A stretch of DNA of 64,000 nt from NCBI RefSeq assembly GCF_963678845.1, contig NZ_OY787468.1:744001-808000 (forward strand), in the 5' to 3' direction. The notes beneath the pieces are model-generated. The model saw nothing but the letters and a program-made list of their open reading frames with translations, was not told where the DNA came from and ran no database searches. Shown here piece after piece: positions 1-7,789 of the stretch; the first letter of the stretch is position 1; each line of letters opens with the position of its first letter. Position numbers and translations under genes: made by a program. The stretch is from an uncultured Bacteroides sp. (lineage in GTDB: Bacteria; Bacteroidota; Bacteroidia; Bacteroidales; Bacteroidaceae).

Positions 1-949
1 GATTCGGAAAATTTTTTATACTTTCTTTGTCGATATATATGCTACCAAATCATTGCGTGATTTTGTGTTTTCACTAAGCAAAGTAATTTTGGAAGGATTA
101 AAGCCTTTTGGAAAAAAAGCATTGCAGCATTTCTGGGAAAGCGCAAAATCTCTTCAGGCATCCGTCTCATTTGATATTAATGGTAGTCCGTCTCTAAGTC
201 TGGGGCTGGGCGATATTCAATCTGCAAATACCACTCTTGATGAAATCTTTCACTATTTAAATAATGCAGATAAACCCTGTATTGTGGCTATTGATGAATT
301 TCAGCAAGTAGCCAACTATGAAGAGGGGAATATAGAAGCTCTTTTAAGAACATATATCCAGCATTGTAATAATGCCCGTTTCATATTTGCAGGGAGTCAG
401 CGACATGTAATGGGGAATATATTTATGACAGCTTCCCGACCTTTCTATCAAAGCGTTTCAATGATGCATCTTGAAAGCATTCCTTTACCTGAATATGTGG
501 CCTTTGCACAGCATCATTTTGAGAATGATGGCAAACAAATAACTTCATCGGTAATTGAAGATGTTTATAACCGGTTTGAGGGTATTACCTGGTATATGCA
601 GAAAATGCTACATACTCTTTATAATATGACTTCTTCCGGTAGTACTTGTGATGTTGATATGGTGGATGAGGCCTTAGAGAGTGTTGTCGATTCTTTTAAA
701 TACACCTATTCTGAAATCCTTTTCCGTATGCCCGAAAAGCAAAAGGAACTATTGATTGCCATTACAAAAGAGGGAAAAGCGCAATCAATTACTTCGGGTG
801 CATTTATTAAGAAGTATAAACTTGCATCAGCTAGTTCAGTGCAATCGGCCTTAAAAGGATTGCTTGAAAAAGATTTTATTACTCATGAACAAGGTATATA
901 TCAGATTTATGACCGCTTCTTTGGTATTTGGCTAAAGGAAAACTATTGA
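1..949 (+). CDS. AAA-type ATPase, 3' part (5' end outside window)
   Basis: The reading frame is open from the first bases of the window, so this is the C-terminal part of a longer protein; the TTG at 53 is internal, not a start. The visible part has a Walker B-like segment (IVAIDEFQQ) followed by a sensor-like strand (ARFIFAGSQ), as in the archaeal-type ATPase families (PF01637/AAA_14-like) that are common in Bacteroides. The C-terminal 80 residues look like a winged-helix region (KKYKLASASSVQSALKGLLEKDFI). The Walker A motif must lie upstream of the window. The cellular role of these ATPases is mostly unknown. It sits beside hairpin repeats and two insertion sequences, in an accessory setting. 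Family assignment is fairly sure; function is not. Confidence 0.7.
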   Translation, partial: IRKIFYTFFVDIYATKSLRDFVFSLSKVILEGLKPFGKKALQHFWESAKSLQASVSFDINGSPSLSLGLGDIQSANTTLDEIFHYLNNADKPCIVAIDEFQQVANYEEGNIEALLRTYIQHCNNARFIFAGSQRHVMGNIFMTASRPFYQSVSMMHLESIPLPEYVAFAQHHFENDGKQITSSVIEDVYNRFEGITWYMQKMLHTLYNMTSSGSTCDVDMVDEALESVVDSFKYTYSEILFRMPEKQKELLIAITKEGKAQSITSGAFIKKYKLASASSVQSALKGLLEKDFITHEQGIYQIYDRFFGIWLKENY

Positions 950-1069
950 GATGAGGCTGTTTTATAGACTTAATTTGATGGAAATTAAAGCGTATTCTAT
1001 CGTCAAACTTAAATGTAGATATTCTTTAGAATTATATTTTGCTCATTATCAGCGCTATAAAAATAGCTA

Positions 1070-1206
1070 GGTGGTAGAGGTGGCAGCAAAATAATACTTT
1101 TTCCCTTTCTGGAAAATTAATTTTGAGAATTCCGCAATTTGCGGAATTCTCAAAAAAAGATTTCTGGAATCGAAATATATTGTTTTTTGCTGCCACCTCT
1201 ACCACC
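1070..1206. repeat. 137-bp inverted repeat, centre at 1138
   Basis: Outer arms 1070-1091 and 1185-1206 are perfect 22-bp complements (core GGTAGAGGTGGCAGC). Inner arms 1121-1137 and 1139-1155 are perfect 17-bp complements (core GAGAATTCCGC). Both pairs are centred exactly on base 1138, so the whole unit could fold as one long hairpin with an imperfect middle section. It lacks a T-run right after the stem, so it does not look like a plain terminator. Confidence 0.85.
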
Positions 1207-1271
1207 TGTAAAAATATACATTGCTATAAATCAGTATGTTACAAAATAGAGTTAACTCATTAGATGGAGAG

Positions 1272-1365
1272 GGTGGAGTAAAAAAGAGTATTTCAGCTTT
1301 CTGAAAATTGCGGAATTTTGAAAAAAATATTTTAGGAAACGAGAAAAGAACAATTTCTCTCCACC
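1272..1365. repeat. Diverged second copy of the hairpin element
   Basis: Ends GGTGGAG (1272-1278) and CTCCACC (1359-1365) are complementary. Inside, the order TTTCTG..AAAATT, GCGGAATT, TTTTGA, A-run matches that of the element at 1070-1206, but the central palindrome is shortened. The IS3 element begins 15 bp after its right end. Confidence 0.55.
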
Positions 1366-1410
1366 TTAGTAAAATAGATTTGGAGTAGCCAACTAAAATT
1401 AGACACAAGG

Positions 1411-2301
1411 TTAAGCAACATTAGACAATTTATTAAATTTCTGAATATATTCATTCCAATACTCTTCAATAGTAAGGTTCTTTAGAGCAGAATGTCTTCT
1501 TCTTCTATTATACCATATTTCGATAAACTCAAATAATTGCGTTTTCATTTTTTCTTTAGACAATATCTTACTCCCATAGATAAGTTCTGCCTTTAATGTT
1601 TTAAAGAAACTCTCTGCAACAGCGTTATCCCAGCAATTCCCTTTACGGCTCATGCTTTGCCGAATACCATAGGACTTCAACATACTAACCATAGCTTTGC
1701 TAGCATATTGTGAGCCTCTGTCAGAATGAAAGATCATTTGCGTTTGAGGTTTACGGTTGCTTACAGCCTTATTAAAGGCTGGTATAACAGTCGATTCACT
1801 TGCCATATTTTCGCTAACGCTCCATCCAATTATTTTCCTGTCAAAAAGATCAATCACACTTGTTAAATATAAAAATCCTCCTACGACTGGTATATAAGTA
1901 ATATCAGAGACCCAAGCCTTTGAAGGTACATCCATCTCAAAAGATCGGTTAAGGATATTATTTGCCACTGGTTCGGAATGATTTGAATCTGTAGTAATCT
2001 TATATTTCTTTGATAATTTGCTTTGAATACCCATCTCTTTCATATAATGTGCAACAGTTGTTCTGGAGATCTTTACATTCCTTTTATTTAGTTCTTTAGT
2101 TATTCGTATACTTCCATAACGGCATTTTGCCTGAAAGTATTCAATCTGAATCTCTTTACATATGGATTTACGTTTTACGGCCCGTCTGCTTTGAGAGCCT
2201 TTAATCCATCTGTAATAACCACTTCGGGACACTTTAAGGACATTACACATTACCTCAATCGGCCAGATCTTATCATTGGAACGTATGAACTGATAAATCA
2301 T
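1411..2301 (-). CDS. IS3-family transposase OrfB (DDE integrase domain)
   Basis: The 296-residue protein is the catalytic part of an IS3 transposase. An N-terminal HTH_21-like region (YGSIRITKELNKR) precedes an rve integrase core with the DDE residues visible in WVSDITYIPV, FHSDRGSQYAS and AESFFKTLKAEL. Its ATG overlaps the orfA stop as ATGA. The frame is also open upstream of that ATG back to an A7 run at 2331-2337, so the active enzyme is probably an OrfAB fusion made by -1 frameshifting, as known for this family. Length is normal and no damage is visible. Confidence 0.95.
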   Translation of the reverse strand: MIYQFIRSNDKIWPIEVMCNVLKVSRSGYYRWIKGSQSRRAVKRKSICKEIQIEYFQAKCRYGSIRITKELNKRNVKISRTTVAHYMKEMGIQSKLSKKYKITTDSNHSEPVANNILNRSFEMDVPSKAWVSDITYIPVVGGFLYLTSVIDLFDRKIIGWSVSENMASESTVIPAFNKAVSNRKPQTQMIFHSDRGSQYASKAMVSMLKSYGIRQSMSRKGNCWDNAVAESFFKTLKAELIYGSKILSKEKMKTQLFEFIEIWYNRRRRHSALKNLTIEEYWNEYIQKFNKLSNVA

Positions 2302-2594
2302 CGATCGCTCTTGGAGATAATGTGAAGCGCTTTTTTTAATATCTCATTTTCAACTTCTATTTTTCGAAGCTTTTCCCTAAGTTCAGCTATTTCTTTCTCC
2401 TCAGGAGTCAACTTAGGAACTCCATTGCCAGGAAAACTTCCTTCACCATATTGGCTATATTCTTTTCTCCAACGATAGATCAGATAAGGCGTTATACCAA
2501 GATCTCTGGATAAGCCAGTGAGGTTCTTTCTCTCATAGCTTAATTTGACTGCGTTTACTTTGAAATCAGAGTCGTATTCTTTTCTTTCTCCCAT
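2298..2594 (-). CDS. IS3-family transposase OrfA (helix-turn-helix)
   Basis: The 98-residue protein has an HTH_Tnp_1 domain (KVNAVKLSYERKNLTGLSRDLGI..YLIYRWRKEY) followed by a leucine-zipper-like stretch (EIAELREKLRKIEVENEILKKAL), the usual OrfA layout for binding the terminal repeats and pairing subunits. The A7G sequence at 2337-2330 falls in the codons Leu-Lys-Lys near the end, where a -1 slip would join OrfA to OrfB. Confidence 0.93.
   Translation of the reverse strand: MGERKEYDSDFKVNAVKLSYERKNLTGLSRDLGITPYLIYRWRKEYSQYGEGSFPGNGVPKLTPEEKEIAELREKLRKIEVENEILKKALHIISKSDR
2330..2337 (-). promoter_or_regulatory. Probable -1 ribosomal frameshift site of the IS3 element
   Basis: The transposase mRNA reads AAAAAAAG here. 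In the orfA frame the codons are AAA AAA GCG; slipping back one base continues AGC GCT TCA... with no stop into orfB. A slippery A-run just before the orfA end is the standard signal in IS3 elements. No downstream pseudoknot was worked out. Confidence 0.7.
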
Positions 2595-2651
2595 AATAAG
2601 TTAAAACATTTAGCTTAACCTTATGTTCGATTTTAGTTGGCTACTCCAATT

Positions 2652-2863
2652 GGCTTGATAATCAATGCTATACAAAAATAGAAATAAATTCAGATGACTA
2701 TAGAGAAGATTAACTATTGATCCTAATCAGTTTAATACTCTCCTCAGCAAACATTAGTCAATTATAGGCGGAAGGTTGAAATAAACATGTACATGTTTGC
2801 CTTCAATCATGTACATGTTTGTGTCCAATCTTGTACATGATTGGGTTGATATATGCTTTATAA
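2652..2863. other. Short island between the two insertion sequences
   Basis: These 212 bp of host DNA lie between the IS3 right target duplication and the IS982 left end. No gene is seen. The main content is a set of three tandem 22-bp repeats at 2786-2851. Confidence 0.6.
2786..2851. repeat. Three tandem 22-bp repeats with TGTACA palindromes
   Basis: Copies at 2786-2807, 2808-2829 and 2830-2851 share the core CATGTACATGTTTG (third copy CTTGTACATGATTG). Each contains the palindrome TGTACA, with centres exactly 22 bp apart (2790.5, 2812.5, 2834.5), about two helical turns. Copies 1 and 2 differ at only three bases; copy 3 is more diverged. Confidence 0.8.
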
Positions 2864-3840
2864 ACCCGTAGTGCATTTAGGCAATATATGTTTTGATGTT
2901 ATTAATATTTCTATTATTTAATTTATTAATTAGCTGAATAAGAGTTAGAGCCATAATTTTCGAATGAATTCTAGTTTTAAATCCATTGAAAGACTTAGCG
3001 TAATTCCGACGAATCATAAACTGATCACATAACTGAGAGAATAACGTTTCAATTCTTTTTCTGGCTTTTCTAAAAACAATATATTGCTTAGCATACCCAT
3101 GCTGATTATTTCTCATGGGAACTTCTAGTTTAATGTTGTTTTCTTCAAATAGATCCAACTGATAATTAACACTCAAATATCCTTTATCTCCCAGAATAGT
3201 ACAGTCATAATGATTCTGCTTAAAATCTTCGAGATAATGAATATCATGTACGGATGCTTTTGTTAAGTCGAAATCCGAGAAAACCCCATCAATAGTACAT
3301 ATTGCATGCAGTTTATAACCATAGTAATACATCCGTTGTGTTGCACAATAACCTTTATCAGGTGAGGTTTCAAAAGTTTCCCTACAAATGCCACCTCGTC
3401 TACTGCGACTTAATTTACAAACTTCTAAAGGCATACTATCTACTATGAAATAATCCCTGCTCGAACTAATCTGAAAAACTATTCGTTTACGCAACTGTTC
3501 TTTGAAATAAAATAATTTACGTCTTCTTCTATTATAAACGCTTCGTTCAATCCTTAAACTCAATTTATCAGGGAGAATCCTGAATAGTTGATATTCAGAG
3601 TCAATACCCATATATTCTGAGGTTAAATCAATAGCAATCAATTCGATATCTGATAACCTGGGTTTACGAATCTGATTAAGAAAATTCATTTTAGACTCTA
3701 TTTGTTGCAATATCTCTAATATTTTTCCGTAATTTGCATTGAAGTTGATCATATATTTAATCGTTTGGTAGACAATTAAATATAGTCATTTATTTGATAA
3801 TGAGCAACTTCTTTTCTTTTTATCCAAATGCACTACGGGT
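2864..3840 (-). mobile_element. Complete IS982-family insertion sequence
   Basis: The 977-bp element is bounded by perfect 15-bp terminal inverted repeats (ACCCGTAGTGCATTT at 2864-2878; complement at 3826-3840). IS982 elements characteristically begin with ACC. It is flanked by a perfect 7-bp direct repeat TTTATAA (2857-2863 and 3841-3847), a target-site duplication. One intact transposase gene fills it. Confidence 0.92.
2877..3752 (-). CDS. IS982-family transposase
   Basis: The 291-residue DDE transposase has catalytic positions visible in FIVDSMPLEV, ILGDKGYLS and RIETLFSQLCDQF, and the typical IS982 segment CKLSRSRRGGICRETFETSPDKGYC. Its length matches the family. The stop codon lies within the terminal inverted repeat, as is common for compact insertion sequences. 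No frameshift or internal stop is seen. Confidence 0.92.
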   Translation of the reverse strand: MINFNANYGKILEILQQIESKMNFLNQIRKPRLSDIELIAIDLTSEYMGIDSEYQLFRILPDKLSLRIERSVYNRRRRKLFYFKEQLRKRIVFQISSSRDYFIVDSMPLEVCKLSRSRRGGICRETFETSPDKGYCATQRMYYYGYKLHAICTIDGVFSDFDLTKASVHDIHYLEDFKQNHYDCTILGDKGYLSVNYQLDLFEENNIKLEVPMRNNQHGYAKQYIVFRKARKRIETLFSQLCDQFMIRRNYAKSFNGFKTRIHSKIMALTLIQLINKLNNRNINNIKTYIA

Positions 3841-3900
3841 TTTATAAATAATTAGTTACTGAGCGGAGATATATTAAAATAGATAAAGATCCCTGATAGA

Positions 3901-4575
3901 TTAAACCGTAGCAGGAGGATAGGTGAAAGTGAATGTTTTTACCCCTTCCGTGAAAGTATTAATAGAAAAAGAGATAGTGAATCCGTTGGGATATTGCTGA
4001 ATGTACTTGGCTAGGGGAGCAGATAGGTATGCAACCTTGGTGTAAGCTTCTACGTCTCCGTTCTTGTCATGATAGAGGGTGAGGTGGATGGAAGGTACTC
4101 CATTGCTCTGAGTAACCTCAGTCTCTATAAAATGGAATAGATGTGCCTGGCTTTGCAGTTTAATCTGCAATGTGAGGTTGATATAATCACCACTTAGCCA
4201 AATGCTTTGAATGCCCACAGGATCGGTCTTCATCACAGCTCCGCTGGCTAACCTGCCAGGGGTGGGAGATACCGTTTTAATAAGTGAATAGATTTCTGCA
4301 GTGGCATTCTCTGTGGCGGTTGCCTTGCTCAATGTGGAGTAATAGCACACAATGCGTTGCAGAATATTGGCATCCAGCTTGCTGCTTGTACGGTCGTTCT
4401 CAACCTGATAGGTGCTGTCTTTGTCCGTCTTTAATGAGATGATTTTGCCCGAGTTGTCGGTTTGTGCCGATATAAACTCTAATTTTACAGAAGGATATAT
4501 ATATGAATCTTCCTCTCCTTTACACGATAGTAAGAAGAGGAAGATCAGGAATAAATATATATTCTTTAGTTTCAT
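3901..4575 (-). CDS. NigD-like lipoprotein
   Basis: The 224-residue protein begins with a lipoprotein signal (hydrophobic stretch ending LFLLSC, acylated Cys near residue 18). The remainder resembles the Bacteroidales NigD-like family: a short OB-like N-terminal part and a C-terminal beta-sandwich region (SINTFTEGVKTFTFTYPP). It is probably anchored to the outer membrane or periplasmic face; the biochemical role of NigD-like proteins is not well known. Its ATG overlaps the stop of the upstream acyltransferase gene (TAATG), so translation is likely coupled. It is the last gene of the 8.4-3.9 kb minus-strand cluster. Confidence 0.75.
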   Translation of the reverse strand: MKLKNIYLFLIFLFLLSCKGEEDSYIYPSVKLEFISAQTDNSGKIISLKTDKDSTYQVENDRTSSKLDANILQRIVCYYSTLSKATATENATAEIYSLIKTVSPTPGRLASGAVMKTDPVGIQSIWLSGDYINLTLQIKLQSQAHLFHFIETEVTQSNGVPSIHLTLYHDKNGDVEAYTKVAYLSAPLAKYIQQYPNGFTISFSINTFTEGVKTFTFTYPPATV

Positions 4576-5723
4576 TAAAGTGCAGCTAAATAATTGCTTA
4601 GCGGATTTGCATACATAGTAAGCAACTTCTCTCTCAGGAATGCAACATCTTTCTCCGGTAAGTCTATTTTTTCAATTTGTCCGGTGATATATTCCTCGAA
4701 GTGTTTCTCATCTTCGGCTGTATAATGGTCGGCAAATTCTTTCTTCCCGGCTGCTAAATCGTGTGCAATGTAATTGCCCGGATAGATTTTATAGTTACGA
4801 TGTATTTCCTTGTCAACCATTGCCGATATCTGGGTGAAGAGTTCGCATTTAGATTGTTTACGGTCCAGCTCAAGTAACTTGTCATTGAGGCATGCTGCTG
4901 TCTGTAAATGTACCTTTCCTTTAAATCCAAAAAGTCCGGTTTCCATGTTTTTCAGATCATCCTGAGTGGATTTCTTGTAGCCTTCAATGTCTCTTTTTAA
5001 TTGAAACTCTTTTGCCTTCAGATAATCACAAGCGTCGTACTCATAAGAGATGGAAAGCGGAGCAATGTTGAGCGGAAGCAAACGTTCCACAATATCACCT
5101 TCGCCACCCATGGCAAGCATCTTTAAAACGCTGTCTTGTGTACGGTCATTTGAGTCTTTTGCGCGTCCTTCACGTTGAGCAATCCAGATGGATTGCCCTT
5201 TACTGGAAATGGCGTAATGCATGTAACGTGACATGCGGGCAGATGATTCGAGCATCTGTCTCATACTTAGTCCGCGTTGCACGATGAATGACTTGTTCAC
5301 CCTGACCAGCTTCTTTATCCATGGATAGATAAGAAGGTTGTCTCCGATAGCAATTTCTACGGTCTCTTTGCCAATACCTAATAGCAAGATGGAAAGGAAA
5401 CCAGAGTCGAGAATGATATCCCGATGGTTGGAAATATACGTATAGGATAGCTCTTGATTGGTTAAAGCCGAATTATCAAAGGTCAGTCCGTCTGTGTGCT
5501 TTCTTGCAATGCCCCATAAAAATTCAGCGGAAAATGCTTTCTGAAATTCCAAAGACGTTTTGCAACTACGCATTTTATTTGCGACAGCTTCAAATGGGAT
5601 GCCGGGCATAGCATAACTCATTGCATTCTGAAAGGCCTGATCAGAAATTAGCTCCTCATATATTTGAGGCAGCTCTTCGTTGTTGTATGGACGAATTTCG
5701 TCGAACTCATTAGGGGTTTCCAT
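4575..5723 (-). CDS. Glycerophosphate-type acyltransferase (PlsB/PlsC-like)
   Basis: The 382-residue protein has an acyltransferase core. The HX4D motif is in SNHRDIILDSG (near residue 100), a second block is SFIVQRGLSMRQ, and a third is IAQREGRAKDSNDRTQ, similar to the EG(G)RS block of glycerol-3-phosphate acyltransferases. It probably attaches a fatty acyl chain to a glycerophosphate or related acceptor at the inner membrane. I chose the ATG at 5723 (METPNEF), 4 bases after the ddl stop; a longer frame would need a TTG inside ddl. Substrate (first or second acylation, or ornithine-lipid-like) is not determined. Confidence 0.75.
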   Translation of the reverse strand: METPNEFDEIRPYNNEELPQIYEELISDQAFQNAMSYAMPGIPFEAVANKMRSCKTSLEFQKAFSAEFLWGIARKHTDGLTFDNSALTNQELSYTYISNHRDIILDSGFLSILLLGIGKETVEIAIGDNLLIYPWIKKLVRVNKSFIVQRGLSMRQMLESSARMSRYMHYAISSKGQSIWIAQREGRAKDSNDRTQDSVLKMLAMGGEGDIVERLLPLNIAPLSISYEYDACDYLKAKEFQLKRDIEGYKKSTQDDLKNMETGLFGFKGKVHLQTAACLNDKLLELDRKQSKCELFTQISAMVDKEIHRNYKIYPGNYIAHDLAAGKKEFADHYTAEDEKHFEEYITGQIEKIDLPEKDVAFLREKLLTMYANPLSNYLAAL

Positions 5724-5727
5724 ATTC

Positions 5728-6702
5728 TTAAAACTTATTCTCAATAATATCTGTCATTACATCTTTTATGTCTAATCCTGCTGCTTTTACCTGCTGAGGG
5801 ATGAAACTTGTGGCAGTCATTCCGGGAGTGGTATTGATCTCGAGCAGATTAATCTTATCACCTTTTGTGATAATGTAATCAATACGAATGATGCCCTGGC
5901 ATCCCAAAATATCATAGATGGCACCTGTGAGCGCCTGTACTCTTTTTGTTAGCTCTTCTGATAAGCGGGCAGGGGTGATTTCTTCTACCTGACCGTTGTA
6001 CTTAGCATCGTAATCAAAGAATTCATTGCTGGTAACTACCTCTGTAATAGGGAACACTACTTCCTTGCTTTTTGTTTTATAACATCCGCAGGTAATTTCG
6101 GTTCCTTCCATAAATGCTTCGATAATTACTTCCTGAGCTTCATCGAATGCTTTCTCTATGGCTGGCTGAATCTGTTCTTTTGCTTTTACTTTTGTTACAC
6201 CAAAGCTTGAACCTCCAAGGTTGGGTTTGATGAAACAAGGTAAACCAATTTTTTCAACTACGGCTTCGTCAGTGATAGCTTGTCCCTTTCTTAGCATTAC
6301 GGATTCTGAGATTCTCACACCAAAACCTTTGAGGTACTGGTTGCAGGAGAATTTATTGAATGTGATTGCTGCTGCAAGTACGTTGCAACATGAATAAGGA
6401 ATCTGAAGCAGGTCAAAATAGCCCTGTAACTTTCCGTCTTCGCCCGGAGTTCCGTGAATGGTGATGTAGGCAAAATCAAATTTAATTTTCTCGCCATTCA
6501 TTGAGAAGCTGAAGTCGTTACGATCTACCGGGGTCTTGTTTCCGTCCGGAAGTTGAACTTCCCAACGCAGACTTTGCATCTCTACAATATACAGATTATA
6601 CTTATCCTTATCTATAAAGGAATAAATTCCCTGGGCGCTGCGAAGGGAAACGGGGAGTTCTGAAGAATCTCCTCCGGCTACTATTGCAATAGTACGTTTC
6701 AT
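5728..6702 (-). CDS. ddl: D-alanine--D-alanine ligase
   Basis: This cytoplasmic ATP-grasp enzyme joins two D-alanines for the peptidoglycan stem peptide. The N-terminal substrate domain starts IAIVAGGDSSE; the ATP-grasp part shows CFIKPNLGGSSFGVTKV, VIIEAFMEGTEITCG and the metal/substrate end LLEINTTPGMT. Length (324 residues) is normal. I chose the ATG at 6702, which overlaps the stop of the upstream pseudouridine synthase as ATGA; a longer frame exists but would overlap that gene by 37 bases. Confidence 0.93.
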   Translation of the reverse strand: MKRTIAIVAGGDSSELPVSLRSAQGIYSFIDKDKYNLYIVEMQSLRWEVQLPDGNKTPVDRNDFSFSMNGEKIKFDFAYITIHGTPGEDGKLQGYFDLLQIPYSCCNVLAAAITFNKFSCNQYLKGFGVRISESVMLRKGQAITDEAVVEKIGLPCFIKPNLGGSSFGVTKVKAKEQIQPAIEKAFDEAQEVIIEAFMEGTEITCGCYKTKSKEVVFPITEVVTSNEFFDYDAKYNGQVEEITPARLSEELTKRVQALTGAIYDILGCQGIIRIDYIITKGDKINLLEINTTPGMTATSFIPQQVKAAGLDIKDVMTDIIENKF

Positions 6703-7778
6703 TCTAATTCTCTGTTTGAAATATAACTTCTCCATTTATCTAGCAGTAGAGTCATGTCTTCGGGTAATTCCGATTGGAAAAGCATTTCTTCGCCGGTACG
6801 TGGGTGAACAAAGCCTAAAGTCATGGCATGTAAAGCCTGTCGTGGACAAATATCGAAGCAGTTGTTTACAAATTGTTTATATTTGCTAAAGTGAGTTCCT
6901 TTTAAAATTTCGTGTCCTCCATATCGGGTGTCATTGAAAAGAACGTGCCCGATGTGTTTCATGTGAACACGGATCTGGTGTGTACGGCCGGTCTCAAGAA
7001 CGCATTCCACAAGGGTAACGTATCCTATACGCTCGAGCACACGATAATGAGTAACGGCATGTTTTCCAATATTGGGGTCTGTGAAGAAAGCCATCTGCAT
7101 ACGGTCTTTGGGATTGCGTGCAATGTTTCCTTCAATCCGTCCTTCGTTCTCCTCAACGGTTCCCCATACCAATGCATTGTATTTACGTTTAGTAGTTTTA
7201 TTGAAAAACTGCGAACCCAGATTGGTCTTTGCATCAGCGGTCTTAGCTACTAGCAGAAGACCCGAGGTGTCTTTGTCAATCCGATGAACCAATCCCACTT
7301 GTGGGTCGTTTGCGTCATATTCCGGATTGTCTTTGAGGTGCCAAGCTATGGCGTTAACCAATGTTCCGTGATAGTTTCCATGACCGGGATGAACAACCAT
7401 TCCCGCAGGCTTATTAACTACCATCAGATCCTGATCTTCATACACAATATTAATTGGGATATCTTCGGGAACTATCTCGTTTTCATAACGAGGCCTGTCC
7501 ATCATCACTGTGATTATATCAAAGGGCTTCACCCGATAATTGCTTTTCACCGGTTTGCCGTTGGCCATTACGCATCCTGCGTCTGCAGCTTGTTGAATGC
7601 GGTTACGTGAGGCGTTAACTATCCGTTCAAACAGATATTTGTCAACACGGATAAGAGCCTGACCCTTATCAACAATAACGCGAAAATGCTCATAGAGTTC
7701 GCCGGGAGTAGCTTCCGGTTCTATATCATCTTCTTCTACTATATCAATATCTTCTATTTCGTCCAGAAAATCTTCCAT
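6699..7778 (-). CDS. RluD-type 23S rRNA pseudouridine synthase
   Basis: The 359-residue protein carries an N-terminal acidic leader (DEIEDIDIVEEDDIE), an S4 RNA-binding domain (VDKYLFERIVNASRNRIQQAADAGCVMANGKPVK) and a catalytic domain with the diagnostic motif HRIDKDTSGLLLVAKT, whose Asp is the nucleophile, and a C-terminal LETGRTHQIRVHMKHIGH. It most likely makes pseudouridines in helix 69 of 23S rRNA as RluD does; RluC-like or other specificity cannot be excluded. It overlaps ddl by 4 bases and follows the PASTA gene by 11 bases, so the three are probably one transcript. Confidence 0.9.
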   Translation of the reverse strand: MEDFLDEIEDIDIVEEDDIEPEATPGELYEHFRVIVDKGQALIRVDKYLFERIVNASRNRIQQAADAGCVMANGKPVKSNYRVKPFDIITVMMDRPRYENEIVPEDIPINIVYEDQDLMVVNKPAGMVVHPGHGNYHGTLVNAIAWHLKDNPEYDANDPQVGLVHRIDKDTSGLLLVAKTADAKTNLGSQFFNKTTKRKYNALVWGTVEENEGRIEGNIARNPKDRMQMAFFTDPNIGKHAVTHYRVLERIGYVTLVECVLETGRTHQIRVHMKHIGHVLFNDTRYGGHEILKGTHFSKYKQFVNNCFDICPRQALHAMTLGFVHPRTGEEMLFQSELPEDMTLLLDKWRSYISNRELE

Positions 7779-7789
7779 TAATCTATTTA

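Larger units (their letters stand above)
950..1377. other. Non-coding stretch with two related hairpin elements
   Basis: No convincing gene lies between the ATPase stop and the IS3 element. The stretch holds one long symmetrical inverted repeat (1070-1206) and a shorter, diverged relative (1272-1365). The 69-codon frame on the minus strand (1199-1408) runs across the IS boundary and is not credible. Confidence 0.7.
1381..2648 (-). mobile_element. Complete IS3-family insertion sequence
   Basis: The element is 1,268 bp with terminal inverted repeats that start TGGAGTAGCCAACTAAAAT on the left and match on the right (complement ending at 2648), with further partial identity inward to GGTTAAGC. 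It is flanked by the direct repeat ATT (1378-1380 and 2649-2651), a 3-bp target duplication typical of IS3. It carries orfA and orfB in the usual overlapping arrangement, both apparently intact, so it may still be able to move. Confidence 0.9.

Noticed and set aside
1199..1408. 69-codon open frame on the minus strand
   Set aside because: It crosses the left end of the IS3 element and a hairpin repeat, and has no protein-like features.
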